A DNA stretch of 64,000 bases from Myxococcales bacterium (GTDB lineage Bacteria > Myxococcota_A > Polyangia > Polyangiales > Polyangiaceae): assembly GCA_016703425.1 (NCBI GenBank), contig JADJCA010000016.1:186001-250000 (forward strand). The letters are read 5' to 3'. A program made the position numbers and the translations under genes. This document shows positions 34,217 to 43,212 of the stretch, in pieces. The notes beneath the pieces were generated by a model. That model saw nothing but the letters and a program-made list of their open reading frames with translations. It had not been told where the DNA came from and did no database searches. Every line of letters starts with the position of its first letter. Positions within the stretch are counted from its first letter, which is position 1.

Positions 34217-36024
34217 CGATACGGCGCGACAACGCCGCCTTCGCCGCGCATCTCAAGCGCCCACGCGGCGAGCGTTTCGCCGAGGCCCATAAGCTCGACC
34301 GGCGGCGCGAGGCCCTCGAACGACGCGTGAAGAATCGTGGCGCCCTCGTTGCCTCCGAGGGAGAGCGACGGCCGGTGCGCCGCGAGCGCTGACTCGAGCG
34401 GCAGTTCGAGGAGGCGCTCAGCCGCTTGCCGCGGCAGGTCGAAGCCGATGGCGACCTCCACATGCGACTGTGGCTCGCCAGCGGACCAATCGGTTCCGAG
34501 GCTGAGCGCGAAGGACCGCGCCTCTCCACCGCGCCCGCGGAGCACGAGGGGCACGTTCACGATGGCGGGACGCGTGGGCACAAGGACACCGCCTGAGCTC
34601 TTGGCCGCGAGCTCCCAGGCGTCCCGCGACGCGGCGCAGGCGCGCGGGAATGGAAGCTCCGAGATCAGCGTCGACAAGAGCGCAGCCTTCTCCTGGGCGA
34701 GCCGCGCCGTCATCATGAGGGCCTCCTCCTCGCTGGTGGTGGTGCCCTCCACGGAGACGTGAAACGCCAGCAGGTGATCGTTCATGCGAAGCTCGTCGAC
34801 GCGCGCGAGCCCGCCGAAGATCCGGCCGAGCGTGCGCTGGTCGAAGAGCGCTTGGTCATACCGGTCGGGCGGAACGCTGGCATGCCACAGAAAGCGCTCG
34901 CCAAGCTCGCCCGGCAGACTCGGCGCTCGCTCTTGAAATCGCAGCGCATCAATGAGGCGACGGGGGCGCAGGTTGATGTCGAGGCCGAGGCTCGCGAACG
35001 ACAAGAGCGCCTCGACGCCGAGGCGACCGCCGCGCGGCGCGTCGCGGAGCACGAACTCGACGTTGCCGTTGGCTCCGCTCACCAACGCGTCGCGCGCCCC
35101 TAACGCGAGACCCAAGCGCTCCGCGACGCGCTTGGCAACCTCGCGAAGCCGCGCCTCACCGACGAGCGAGCTCGCTCCCGCGTCCGTCACGACGCGCGAC
35201 CCGGCTGGCAGAACCTCGATAGGAATCTGGAAGGTCGGGTCGGCCGCAAACGGCAAGGGGACGCACACCTCCACGGCAAAGTCCGTGTCGATGGTGCCCG
35301 TTCGCTGGGTCACCGCCCGCGGGATCGGCAACCGAAACGGTGCCGGCTGACCGTCGGCAAAGAGGGACCTCTCGAGGTGCACCTTCGCCAAGCCTTCGGA
35401 GCGCGCGTCGCGGCTACCGAGAGCGATACGGGAGACCTTCGTCAGGTCGACGTCGAGCCCCGTCCGGAGCGCCTCGGCGCCAGCGCGAATGGCTACGGTG
35501 CCCGAGAGCGTCTCGCCGGCGACGGCCACGGGCGCGAGAGCGACCTCCACGACGAGCGCCGCGTGATAGCCATCGGGCGAACGAAACGTCTCGACCCGTC
35601 GACGCGTGTCTCGCGGCGGGAGGAGCACGTCGCACCGCAGCTCCTCGTGGGGGTCGATAGCCCAGTCGACGTCGAGGCGCGCCGAGAGCACGTGCACGAT
35701 TTCGCAGTCGAGGCCCGTCATCGCCACAGGCAGCCAGCGTGGCAAGTCGAGGTCGACGAAGTACGGGTGCGTGCCCTTCGCGAGGACGCCGCCCTCGATC
35801 GGTTGGCGAAAGGGGAGGCGCAAGAGATCGCGCTTCTCACGGCGACGGCTCTTGCCCGAGCCAAAGTCCGCCCAGGCGACGCTGGCGAACTCGATGAGCA
35901 AGAACTCGGCGCGCGGGATCGGCGCCGGCACCTCGAGTTCGAGCTTGATCCGATTGACCTTGCCCGGGGAGAGGCCGCCATCGTTCAAGTGGAACTTGAA
36001 CTGGCATGTCGGGAAGAGCGACAT
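34213..36024 (-). CDS. Large beta-rich protein with arrestin-like N-terminus, 603 aa
   Basis: From MSLFPTCQFKFHLNDGGLSP the first 220 residues read as alternating beta strands with PGKVNRIKLELEVPAPIPR and LSGTVAIRAG, reminiscent of the Spo0M/arrestin-like fold. The rest has no recognised family; it contains DDRP-less helical and strand segments such as RFLWHASVPPDRYDQALFDQ and LPFPRACAASRDAWELAAKS. No signal peptide or membrane segment is seen. The ATG at 36024 is chosen since upstream codons overlap the divergent lipoprotein promoter region. It is the first gene of a pair with the PAP2 phosphatase. Confidence 0.7.
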   Translation of the reverse strand: MSLFPTCQFKFHLNDGGLSPGKVNRIKLELEVPAPIPRAEFLLIEFASVAWADFGSGKSRRREKRDLLRLPFRQPIEGGVLAKGTHPYFVDLDLPRWLPVAMTGLDCEIVHVLSARLDVDWAIDPHEELRCDVLLPPRDTRRRVETFRSPDGYHAALVVEVALAPVAVAGETLSGTVAIRAGAEALRTGLDVDLTKVSRIALGSRDARSEGLAKVHLERSLFADGQPAPFRLPIPRAVTQRTGTIDTDFAVEVCVPLPFAADPTFQIPIEVLPAGSRVVTDAGASSLVGEARLREVAKRVAERLGLALGARDALVSGANGNVEFVLRDAPRGGRLGVEALLSFASLGLDINLRPRRLIDALRFQERAPSLPGELGERFLWHASVPPDRYDQALFDQRTLGRIFGGLARVDELRMNDHLLAFHVSVEGTTTSEEEALMMTARLAQEKAALLSTLISELPFPRACAASRDAWELAAKSSGGVLVPTRPAIVNVPLVLRGRGGEARSFALSLGTDWSAGEPQSHVEVAIGFDLPRQAAERLLELPLESALAAHRPSLSLGGNEGATILHASFEGLAPPVELMGLGETLAAWALEMRGEGGVVAPYR

Positions 36025-36128
36025 CGACGCCGATGGTAGCGGACGGCGAGGAGCTTGGAGCCCGCGCGACGCATCCCCCCTCGAAGGCTGCCCAGCTCGG
36101 CCGATGCCGCGCGCCAAACGCAGGTACC

Positions 36129-37886
36129 ATGTCGCCGATGCGGCTCCGCACGGCACTGTTCACCGTGGTTGGCTTGGCGCCGTTCGCCACGGCTTGTCGT
36201 TCACCGAGCGACAGCAAGACGAAGCCGAGCGCCGTCGTGTCGATGACTCCCGAACCGTTAGCCATGCGCGACGCGGAGTCCGTCACGAAGGACGCATCTC
36301 CCGAGCCCGCACCGCGGCGCAAGTGGGCGACGTACGCGGATCCAAAGGCGCCGCTCTCGTACGTGGTCGACGGCTATTGCGCGCAGCTCATGGTGCGGGC
36401 GAGCAAGGGCGGAACGTTTGCTTGGTGGGGAGAGGGAACCGGCAACATCGCCCGCGTCACCGACACCGGCCTTGCAGACCTCACGGAGCTCTCGCGCGGC
36501 CTTCCGGGCGCATACAGCTACGGGCCCGTCATCGCCAGCTCCACCGGTGAGCTCTTCGTCGAGGCCAACACCGGCGGGCGCTCGTCGATGAGCTCGGCGG
36601 TCTACCACCGCAGCGAGAAGGGTTGGACGACCGTCGCCGAGACCCGCCTCTCCGACGACGCCGGGTTTTCGATCTATCAGCTCATCGGGGCCTACGGAGC
36701 CGGCGCGCTCGCGACGGTCTCGCGCTGCAACGGAAGCTGTCGCGCGGCGGGCGTCGTTGCCCTCGGCGAGCCGACTCCGCGCATCGCGTGGGAAGGCGAA
36801 GCGTATGGCCAAGCGTGGCTCGGTGAAGACAAGACCGTGATCATCGGGGCGCAGCGCTGCGATGCGGTCACGCCCGACAAGTGCGCATGCACCGCGCGCG
36901 CGTTCCTACCGAACGGCGACGTGAAGCCGCACGCGTTCGATGCAGAGCCGTGTGGCCTTTCGATCGCCGGAGCAACGTCGCGCGACGTGTTCGTCGCCAA
37001 CGGCGCGGTGCTGGCGCAGTTCGACGGCAGCGCCTGGCGTCGCGTGCCGGCGCCACGCGGCAATTCGCTGCGCATCGAGGCGGTCTCAAGCGATGGCGTC
37101 GCGTGGGTGTCGAACGGCTCGAAGCTCTACCGCCAGCGCGGCGGTGAGTGGGACGACATCACGCCTCCCGGCGGCCTTGGCGACACCACTCATGGCAAGC
37201 GACTCGACGGCGTCACGTTCGGCGAGGTGTGGGCCGTCACACCCAAGGGGCTCGTTCGTACCCCGGCCGACAAGATTGCATGGGAGTCCGTCGCCATCCC
37301 GCTCCCGCCGTTTGCCGCGATAACGACGCCTCCCGGCGTCGCCGGTGTCATGGTCGCGGCCAAGGGCGATGCGTGGGTCAACGTGGCGTACGGCACGCAG
37401 TTCGAGGGCACGAGCGCCGTCGAGCCGCGACGCGCGCTGCTTCGTACACGGCCACCGACCGAGACCATGCGTTGCGGCGGCCGCGCAGGCCGCGAGGGCG
37501 TCGCGGCCCTTGAGTCTTGGCCACCGCGGGCGACGCCCGAGTGCACGACACCGGCGGTCGTCGTCGCGCAGGCGCCGCTCACAAAGGACGCCTTCCCGCG
37601 GACGCGATCCATTTTGAAGGGACACAAGGAGCTCGGCGAGAGCATCGAGCTTGTCGAGGTGAAGGTTGCCGAACCGCCTTACGTCGTAGCCCGCGCGCCG
37701 AGCTACAACGTCGGCGTGAAGCTCGCCACCCTCGTCTCCAAGAAGGTCCCGTTCGGGATCGTGCCGGAGCTGGTTTGTGCAGAGCTGGAGGGCGCCAGCG
37801 TGCGCGTCGACCTCGCAACCGGTGAAGTGAGCGGCGACGCGGCGCCGACAAAGGCACCGGTGCTGGCGCCGGCGCCGTCACGCTGA
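36129..37886 (+). CDS. Large lipoprotein of predicted beta-propeller type, 585 aa
   Basis: The signal peptide ends at a lipobox (RTALFTVVGLAPFATAC), followed by a Ser/Pro/Lys linker. The mature protein has recurring strand-turn units with ARVTDTGLADLTEL, GEVWAVTPKGLVRTPAD and GVAWVSNGSKLYRQRGGEWD, typical of propeller or sensor-like domains. Paired cysteines occur in SRCNGSCR and AQRCDAVTPDKCACTA. A second ATG nine bases downstream (36138) is an equally good start. The stop TGA shares its last base with the ATG of the pentaheme cytochrome gene, so the two are tightly coupled and possibly form a surface electron-transfer unit (inference). Confidence 0.72.
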   Translation: MSPMRLRTALFTVVGLAPFATACRSPSDSKTKPSAVVSMTPEPLAMRDAESVTKDASPEPAPRRKWATYADPKAPLSYVVDGYCAQLMVRASKGGTFAWWGEGTGNIARVTDTGLADLTELSRGLPGAYSYGPVIASSTGELFVEANTGGRSSMSSAVYHRSEKGWTTVAETRLSDDAGFSIYQLIGAYGAGALATVSRCNGSCRAAGVVALGEPTPRIAWEGEAYGQAWLGEDKTVIIGAQRCDAVTPDKCACTARAFLPNGDVKPHAFDAEPCGLSIAGATSRDVFVANGAVLAQFDGSAWRRVPAPRGNSLRIEAVSSDGVAWVSNGSKLYRQRGGEWDDITPPGGLGDTTHGKRLDGVTFGEVWAVTPKGLVRTPADKIAWESVAIPLPPFAAITTPPGVAGVMVAAKGDAWVNVAYGTQFEGTSAVEPRRALLRTRPPTETMRCGGRAGREGVAALESWPPRATPECTTPAVVVAQAPLTKDAFPRTRSILKGHKELGESIELVEVKVAEPPYVVARAPSYNVGVKLATLVSKKVPFGIVPELVCAELEGASVRVDLATGEVSGDAAPTKAPVLAPAPSR

Positions 37887-38893
37887 TGCGCGCGAGCAGG
37901 TCGCCTCTCACGGTCGTGGGCCTCGCACTGGGCGCTGCCGTGTGCACCACCTTGGCGCATACAACGCCGCGGCGCTTGGCGCGGGCTGACGAACTGAAGA
38001 CGATGGAGTCGAGCGCCGCGGTCACGCGCAACGAGGGCTGCGCGCGCTGCCACGCGGTGCAATGGCGCGAATGGACCGGCTCGCTGCATCAACGCTCACA
38101 CGACGACGAGACGTACCGCGCGTCCCTCGCCGGTGAGCCGCGCGCGTTCTGCGACGCGTGCCACGGGCCCCTCGCCAGCGCACCGCGCGGCGGCGCATTG
38201 GGCATTGGTTGCACCGGGTGCCATGCGCTCCCAGCCGACCACGAACGCCGGCCTGCGCAAGGCGCCGCCCCCGCGCAGGTCTCCGCCCCCGCCAAGTTCG
38301 GCGTGCGCTGCGAGCCGTGTCACGAGTTTCGCTTCCCGCGTGGAAGCGAGCTCATGCAGCACACGGTCCGTGAGCACCGAGCGAGCGCGTTTGCCTCGAC
38401 GTCGTGCGTCGATTGCCACATGCCCATCACGGGCAAGGGGGCCGAGCGTCATCACCGGCACGACGCGTCGGCCTCGCGTGATCCGGCGCTCCTCCGGCGT
38501 TCGCTCCTCGCGAGCGCGCGCCTCCTGGGGCCGGGCTCGCTGGAGGTGACACTGAAGACGCGCGGCGTGGGGCACGCCATGCCCACGGGCGACATGTTCC
38601 GACGCCTCGTCGTCCGCGCCGAAGCGCTCGACGGCGCGAACGAAGTCGTGTCGCGCGCCGAGCGGGTCCTCGCACGTCGCTTCGAGCTCCGTCCCGACGG
38701 CCCCCGCGAGATTGGCGACGATCGCCCGAGCGGCGCCGCGGGCGCGGAGGTCGTCGTCGGTCTCGACCTCGGTGAGGTCGCGCCGAACGCGCGCGTTCGC
38801 TGGCGTGTCGATTACGAGCGTGTCGTGAACGGCTTCAAGTCGCCGGCCACGGTGGCCGCGTCGCTGACGCTCGCGGGCGGTGAGGTCCGGTAG
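37886..38893 (+). CDS. Pentaheme c-type cytochrome
   Basis: Five CXXCH haem-attachment sites are present: CARCH (52-56), CDACH (89-93), CTGCH (109-113), CEPCH (142-146) and CVDCH (174-178). An N-terminal hydrophobic stretch (LTVVGLALGAAVCTTLAH) is probably a signal peptide or anchor. After the haem region, about 150 residues form a beta-rich domain containing TRGVGHAMPTGDMFRRLVV, a motif seen in the C-terminal domain of cytochrome c554-like proteins. The haem spacing resembles multihaem cytochromes of the c554 type, but the electron donor and acceptor are unknown. No NrfA, hydroxylamine oxidoreductase or NapC gene adjoins. Confidence 0.88.
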   Translation: MRASRSPLTVVGLALGAAVCTTLAHTTPRRLARADELKTMESSAAVTRNEGCARCHAVQWREWTGSLHQRSHDDETYRASLAGEPRAFCDACHGPLASAPRGGALGIGCTGCHALPADHERRPAQGAAPAQVSAPAKFGVRCEPCHEFRFPRGSELMQHTVREHRASAFASTSCVDCHMPITGKGAERHHRHDASASRDPALLRRSLLASARLLGPGSLEVTLKTRGVGHAMPTGDMFRRLVVRAEALDGANEVVSRAERVLARRFELRPDGPREIGDDRPSGAAGAEVVVGLDLGEVAPNARVRWRVDYERVVNGFKSPATVAASLTLAGGEVR

Positions 38894-38900
38894 TGTGGCG

Positions 38901-39635
38901 CTACGCGACGAGCGCGCGGTACGCGCGCGTGACGGCGATGAAGCGCTCTTCGAGGGCGCGACGTTCCGCGTCGGTGGCCGCTGGGTGCAGATCGGGATGC
39001 GAAGCGCGCGCCATTCGTCGGTAGGCGCGACGGATGGCCTCTTCGTCGGCTGACGCATCGAGGTCGAGCAGCCTCAGCGCGTCCAGGCGCCCCGGATCGA
39101 TGGGCTGCCGGTCGGCGCCGCCGGTGCGGTAGTACCCCGACGGAGGCACGTCCGACGAGGCATCGCGCGCCCGCTTTCGTCCGCGCAAGAACTCGTCGGC
39201 GCCCAGCGGCTCGTTGGTCAGCGCGCTTCGTGGCGTTCGCACGGCGACGCGAAATTGAATGCGAGCGTCGGGCAATTGCTCGAGGTGACGAAGCCGCGCG
39301 ACGATCTGGCGACGGAGCGCGCTCCCCACCACGCTCGGCGCGACGCGGAAGTCCGTGACGAGCACCTCGCCGAGGAGGCGTTCGGAAGAGATCGAGCGAA
39401 GCACCGACCGCCGATGCACGTCGTCGTCGATGGCGCGCTCTCGGCGGAGCATTTCGCCCAAGGCCTGGGCGCCGCCGTCGATCTCGACGGCGACGACGAG
39501 CCCCGCTTGCAAGAACACGCGGTGGCTTCGGCCCGAGTCTTCGACCACCTCGAGCGTCCCGTTGGTGCGGGCCCGGTGGAGCGAACCGAGCAAGTCGCCG
39601 AGTGTCGTCGCCTTCAATCGACCGGGAAGCCGCAC
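38901..39635 (-). CDS. DUF4388 (PATAN)-DnaJ domain fusion protein
   Basis: The N-terminal part (VRLPGRLKATTLGDLLGSLH, GTLEVVEDSGRSHRVFLQAG) matches the PATAN/DUF4388 domain of myxobacterial regulators. The C-terminal 65 residues form a J domain (DALRLLDLDASADEEAIRRA) with the diagnostic HPD tripeptide in ARASHPDLHPAA. J domains stimulate Hsp70 ATPase, so this could link a PATAN-dependent signal to DnaK. A GTG at 39635 is preferred as start; a TTG at 39671 is possible. Its stop is 7 bp from that of the convergent cytochrome gene. Confidence 0.85.
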   Translation of the reverse strand: MRLPGRLKATTLGDLLGSLHRARTNGTLEVVEDSGRSHRVFLQAGLVVAVEIDGGAQALGEMLRRERAIDDDVHRRSVLRSISSERLLGEVLVTDFRVAPSVVGSALRRQIVARLRHLEQLPDARIQFRVAVRTPRSALTNEPLGADEFLRGRKRARDASSDVPPSGYYRTGGADRQPIDPGRLDALRLLDLDASADEEAIRRAYRRMARASHPDLHPAATDAERRALEERFIAVTRAYRALVA

Positions 39636-39712
39636 CCCTGACTCGTAGCAACGCGCCGCCGCGGGCGACAACTTCCGCGCTTATCGAAGCACCTACCGAA
39701 GAGGCGCGGGCC

Positions 39713-40129
39713 TTAGCGCTCGCCGGACGACACCGCGGCGGTCACGGGGAGTTGAATCGTCTCGCAACGTTCCTGGTCGCCGTTCGGGCGGCAGGCCACG
39801 GCGCGCGCGCGGAGGTGCACGTCCCCGGCGCCGCGAGCGCGGGCCACGAGACCGAACGAGAAGCGCCACCGCTCCCGCTCCTTCTGCGACACGTCGGCCG
39901 GGCCGATGCGCCCTTTGAGCGCCGTGACGAAGAGCGGCGTGTCGACGACTTGCACATCGGCCCACGCGATTCGCGCGCCCGGCACGACGAGCTCCAAGTC
40001 ACAGCGCACGCGCCCAGGGCCCGCGACGCGCTCGCAAATCGCCGAGGCGCGCTCCCCATCGGCGCGCGCCTCGTGCGCCGAGAGCGCGAAGGCTAGGAGC
40101 ACGGCGAGAGGGGCCAGGAGCGATCGCAC
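39713..40129 (-). CDS. Small exported beta-rich protein, 138 aa
   Basis: The GTG at 40129 opens a signal peptide (VRSLLAPLAVLLAFALSAHEARA). The mature part has four cysteines (AICERV, RVRCDLEL, AVACRPNG, QERCETI) likely forming two disulfides, and beta-strand alternation. No family is recognised. It is separated by 53 bp from the FG-GAP-like lipoprotein gene upstream and by 77 bp from the PATAN-DnaJ gene downstream, both on the same strand. Confidence 0.6.
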   Translation of the reverse strand: MRSLLAPLAVLLAFALSAHEARADGERASAICERVAGPGRVRCDLELVVPGARIAWADVQVVDTPLFVTALKGRIGPADVSQKERERWRFSFGLVARARGAGDVHLRARAVACRPNGDQERCETIQLPVTAAVSSGER

Positions 40130-40182
40130 GGCGACCAGTATCGCGCGCGGCCTCGGCGCGGAGCAACGACCATCGGATGGGT

Positions 40183-42057
40183 TCAGAGGTCCCAAACGCC
40201 GGCCACGACGCGCTTCTTCTGGAGGCACGCGACGCGCTTTCCGTCGTTGGATACGGCGCAGTGGCGAAGCTCGCCGTCGAGCTCCTTGGCGCGCAGGAGC
40301 CTCGCACCGAAGGAGCCGCGCACGAGCAGGCCAACGCTGGTGGGCACCACCAGCGCGGTGCCGTCGGGAGATTTTGCCGAGCCGGGGAGCCCGGGCGCGT
40401 CGAGCGTTGCGGCCAAGAGGCCGGCACGCCCGGCCTCCGTGACGAGCAGCGGCTCACCGCCCACGATGAGCTCGAGTCCCGACGGGCCCCACGCGAGCGG
40501 CCGCACCGGCTGGGGCTCCCCACGCGGCACCACGCAGCGCTCGCCGAGCGGCGGCACCACCGGCAAGATGACCTCGGTCGCCGCACCTTCGGGTTTCGTG
40601 AAGACTGCACGAATCGCGACGCCGTCGCACGCGTGCACCGCCGCCGCCAACACGGGGCGACCGTCGCCGCCGATGGCCGACGGCCAGGGCGGCTTCCCTG
40701 CGTCGGACTCATCGCCCTGCGCGACGTCAGCGCGGACAACCCCCGCGCGGGTGCGGATCAAGAGGTGGCCGTCGGCCTCGAAGGCCAACGGACCAAAGGC
40801 GGGCACGTCGCGGGGCGGCTCGTCGGGCACCGCGGCCAGGAGGCGCACGCTCGTCGTTTCGCGCACGGGCGCCAACTTCTCGAGCAGCGACTGCACCTCC
40901 TTCAGCTTCGCGGGGCTCTTCGCCGCCGGCGGACGCTGCGCTCGATCGAAGGCGAGCGCGGCGCGGAGCGCATCCCCAAGCGTCGCTTGAGCGCGTGCCT
41001 CGGCCAAGCCCGCTTCCTCAAGGGCGCGGCTCCCGGCGCACGACGGGAGCGAAGCGCCAGCGAGCTGCACGATGCGGGCGCTTCCACCTTCAGCGCAAGC
41101 CGCGTGGGCGAGGTGCCGGAGCTGCCGAACCGAAACGGGAACGAGCGCTGCCTCCTTCCCGCGCGCGGCGCGTGCGACAAGCGCGCCGCTCACGGCGCGG
41201 AAGGAGGCCTCGGGCTCGTCGGGGTCGCGACTTAGTCCCGCCGAGCGATCCAACCACACGAGCGACGCTCCCACGCGAGGCGCGGGCTCGAACGGCGCAA
41301 CGGCCCCATCAAGCGCGATCCGCAGGGCCACGTCATCGATGCCGTCGCCATCGCGATCCGCCGCTTCGACGTCCACGAGCAGCGGTTGTGCGCCGGGCGG
41401 ATCGGCGATGCCCGCGGCAAAGCGCGCGCGCGGCGCCTTCGCTTCTGTCGCGACGACGACGAGCCAGCGCGCCGGAACGCGGTTCGGACACGACGCGCCG
41501 ACCTCGACGACCAAGGAACTCTTCCCGCGAAGCGCCAGCTTCACCGGCGTGTCAGCGCCAGCCGCGACCGGCGCGCGCGCGTCGCACTTGGCGAGCGGCG
41601 GCGACGATGCCACGACGTTCGGGACGAGCGCGGCGGCGGGCTTGGCGCCAGCGTTTGGGCTCGCGCGAAAGAGCGCCACGGCAAAGATGGGCCCTTGCGA
41701 CGCGCCGTCGGAGCGCAAGACGGCGGCCGCATCCTTTGCGCCGTCACCGTCGAAGTCGAAGAGCGCGGCGCCGACGAAGGTCTGGCCCACGGGCGCGTCG
41801 AGCGTCACGCCGTCGACGACGAAGCTTCGTGCCGAAGGCGGCGCCGCGACGAACGAGAGCGCAACACCGCCGTCGGCCCCGGGCCCGGAAGCGGTCTCGG
41901 GCGCCAGAGGCGCGGCGTCGGCCCACGCGGTGGCGGCGTCGCGACCGTCGATCGAATAGGGCACGTACGGCTTGTCACGCTCGCACTTGCACGAAGGAAC
42001 GCTGCCGAGGAGCGCCACGAGGCCGGCAGCCACGATCCTCGACTTCCAGGCCTCCAC
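40183..42057 (-). CDS. FG-GAP/VCBS-like lipoprotein, 624 aa
   Basis: A lipoprotein signal is visible (VEAWKSRIVAAGLVALLGSVPSC, lipobox VPSC). Calcium-binding-type repeats follow in GAALFDFDGDGAKDAAAVL and DVEAADRDGDGIDDVALRI, the FG-GAP/EF-like DxDxDG pattern of integrin-like propellers. The C-terminal half has WD-like blades (VAIRAVFTKPEG, LVRGSFGARLLRAKE, CAVSNDGKRVACLQ). The GTG at 42057 is preferred for its GGAG box; another GTG lies at 42069. The start is only 43 bp from the divergent membrane protein gene of the peptide-modification cassette, so their promoters must overlap. Confidence 0.72.
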   Translation of the reverse strand: MEAWKSRIVAAGLVALLGSVPSCKCERDKPYVPYSIDGRDAATAWADAAPLAPETASGPGADGGVALSFVAAPPSARSFVVDGVTLDAPVGQTFVGAALFDFDGDGAKDAAAVLRSDGASQGPIFAVALFRASPNAGAKPAAALVPNVVASSPPLAKCDARAPVAAGADTPVKLALRGKSSLVVEVGASCPNRVPARWLVVVATEAKAPRARFAAGIADPPGAQPLLVDVEAADRDGDGIDDVALRIALDGAVAPFEPAPRVGASLVWLDRSAGLSRDPDEPEASFRAVSGALVARAARGKEAALVPVSVRQLRHLAHAACAEGGSARIVQLAGASLPSCAGSRALEEAGLAEARAQATLGDALRAALAFDRAQRPPAAKSPAKLKEVQSLLEKLAPVRETTSVRLLAAVPDEPPRDVPAFGPLAFEADGHLLIRTRAGVVRADVAQGDESDAGKPPWPSAIGGDGRPVLAAAVHACDGVAIRAVFTKPEGAATEVILPVVPPLGERCVVPRGEPQPVRPLAWGPSGLELIVGGEPLLVTEAGRAGLLAATLDAPGLPGSAKSPDGTALVVPTSVGLLVRGSFGARLLRAKELDGELRHCAVSNDGKRVACLQKKRVVAGVWDL

Positions 42058-42100
42058 GACGAGCTCCACGAAAGAACACTTACCACGGGGACTGGGCGAT

Positions 42101-42937
42101 ATGCTCGCGGCCGTGCGGGCGGTTATCGGCTTCCTCTTCGCGTGCGTGAGCGCCCTCACGCTGCTCGCAGCAGCCGCTCATGCCGACGAGCCGCACGACC
42201 GCATCAAGAGCGTGCTCAATGATCCTCGCCTGGCGCGCGACCGCGCGACGCTCGACGCGCTTGCACGAGACAGCGACGCGATGCCCGCCGGCGCGGACCG
42301 CGACACACTCGACATGTTCCTGAGCGCGGCGTTCCGCGAACGCGTCGCCGACACGGGACGCGTCGTTCATCACGCGGCACGACTCGAGACGAGCACAACG
42401 GCGTCGCCGCTCCTCAAGCGCGTCGCCCAGGGCACGCAGGTCGACGCGCTGCTCGCCGCCGGTGACGTTTCGGCGGGCCTCGCAGTGGCGAAGCGCAGCG
42501 GCGACGCCGATCTCCTCGGTCGCGCGCACAAGCACCAGCGCCGGGCGCGACTGCACGTGGCGAGCGTCGCGCTCATCGGGCTCTTTGGCGCCGGCGTAGC
42601 TCTCGCGCTCGCGCGCGCCGAGAGCGCGCGCCGTCGGGCGGCCTTGGTCGTTGCGCGGGCGTTCCTTCCGCGCGCTCTCTTCTTCGCCGCGTGGCTCGGC
42701 GGCGCCGGCGCGGTGCTCGCCGCAAGTTACGACAACGCGAGTCCCCTGCCCTTCTTGCTGCTCGCGGCCGCGGTGGTTCCCTTTGCGCTCGGCGCACGCG
42801 CGTGGAGCGCCGTTGGCCGGGAATCGCCCTCGGCTCGGCTCGGTCGCGCCTTTGTCGCGGCGCCGGCGCTCGTCGCCGTGGCCTACCTCACGCTCGAGCG
42901 CACGGACACGTCGTTGCTCGCCGGCTTTGGCCTATGA
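42101..42937 (+). CDS. Polytopic membrane protein, first gene of the radical SAM cassette
   Basis: A signal peptide (VRAVIGFLFACVSALTLLAAAAHA) is followed by a soluble helical stretch of about 120 residues (DRIKSVLNDPRLARDRATLD, GTQVDALLAAGDVSAGLAVA). Four transmembrane helices come next (VALIGLFGAGVALALA, RALFFAAWLGGAGAVLAAS, LPFLLLAAAVVPFALG, FVAAPALVAVAYLTL). No family is recognised. Its stop overlaps the start of the 92-aa peptide gene (ATGA), so the peptide is translated by coupling. It may anchor, process or export the peptide (inference). Confidence 0.7.
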   Translation: MLAAVRAVIGFLFACVSALTLLAAAAHADEPHDRIKSVLNDPRLARDRATLDALARDSDAMPAGADRDTLDMFLSAAFRERVADTGRVVHHAARLETSTTASPLLKRVAQGTQVDALLAAGDVSAGLAVAKRSGDADLLGRAHKHQRRARLHVASVALIGLFGAGVALALARAESARRRAALVVARAFLPRALFFAAWLGGAGAVLAASYDNASPLPFLLLAAAVVPFALGARAWSAVGRESPSARLGRAFVAAPALVAVAYLTLERTDTSLLAGFGL

Positions 42938-43212
42938 GTCGCGACGCCAGCACCGACGATGCGCGCGCGCGCGAGAACCGCGAGACGAGCTTCAAGCCCG
43001 AACACATCCACGTTGTGCGTCTTGGTCACGGAGCCAATTGCTCGAGCATTGGCAGCGTCCTCGACGTGCTCTTCGCGACAGCGGCCGTCGGCTCGGCTCT
43101 GTTCGTGGCGGCCGCCGCGGCCCTCGGTCCCGTTGCGGCCGCGAAGGAGAGCGACGCGGCGCCCACCACTGGCGGCGACGCGCCCACCCAAGACGAGGAG
43201 CCAGAGCCTTGA
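42934..43212 (+). CDS. Candidate RiPP precursor or modified small membrane peptide, 92 aa
   Basis: A charged N-terminal half (DASTDDARARENRETSFKPE) resembles a leader. Then come IHVVRLGHGANCSSIGSVLD, with the compact GHGANCSS motif at residues 31-38 (43024-43047) and one cysteine (Cys36), and a hydrophobic Ala-rich helix (VLFATAAVGSALFVAAAAAL). The peptide ends with an acidic Pro/Glu tail. No conserved enzyme fold fits. It lies between a membrane protein and a radical SAM/SPASM enzyme, overlapping both (ATGA at its start; its TGA shares bases with the enzyme's TTG), the usual position for a substrate peptide. The alternative is a small structural membrane subunit with one transmembrane helix. 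Confidence 0.7.
   Translation: MSRDASTDDARARENRETSFKPEHIHVVRLGHGANCSSIGSVLDVLFATAAVGSALFVAAAAALGPVAAAKESDAAPTTGGDAPTQDEEPEP

Noticed and set aside
42651..43208. Extension of the radical SAM protein upstream through the peptide gene
   Set aside because: The extra 186 codons are Arg/Ala-rich and out of frame with two real genes.
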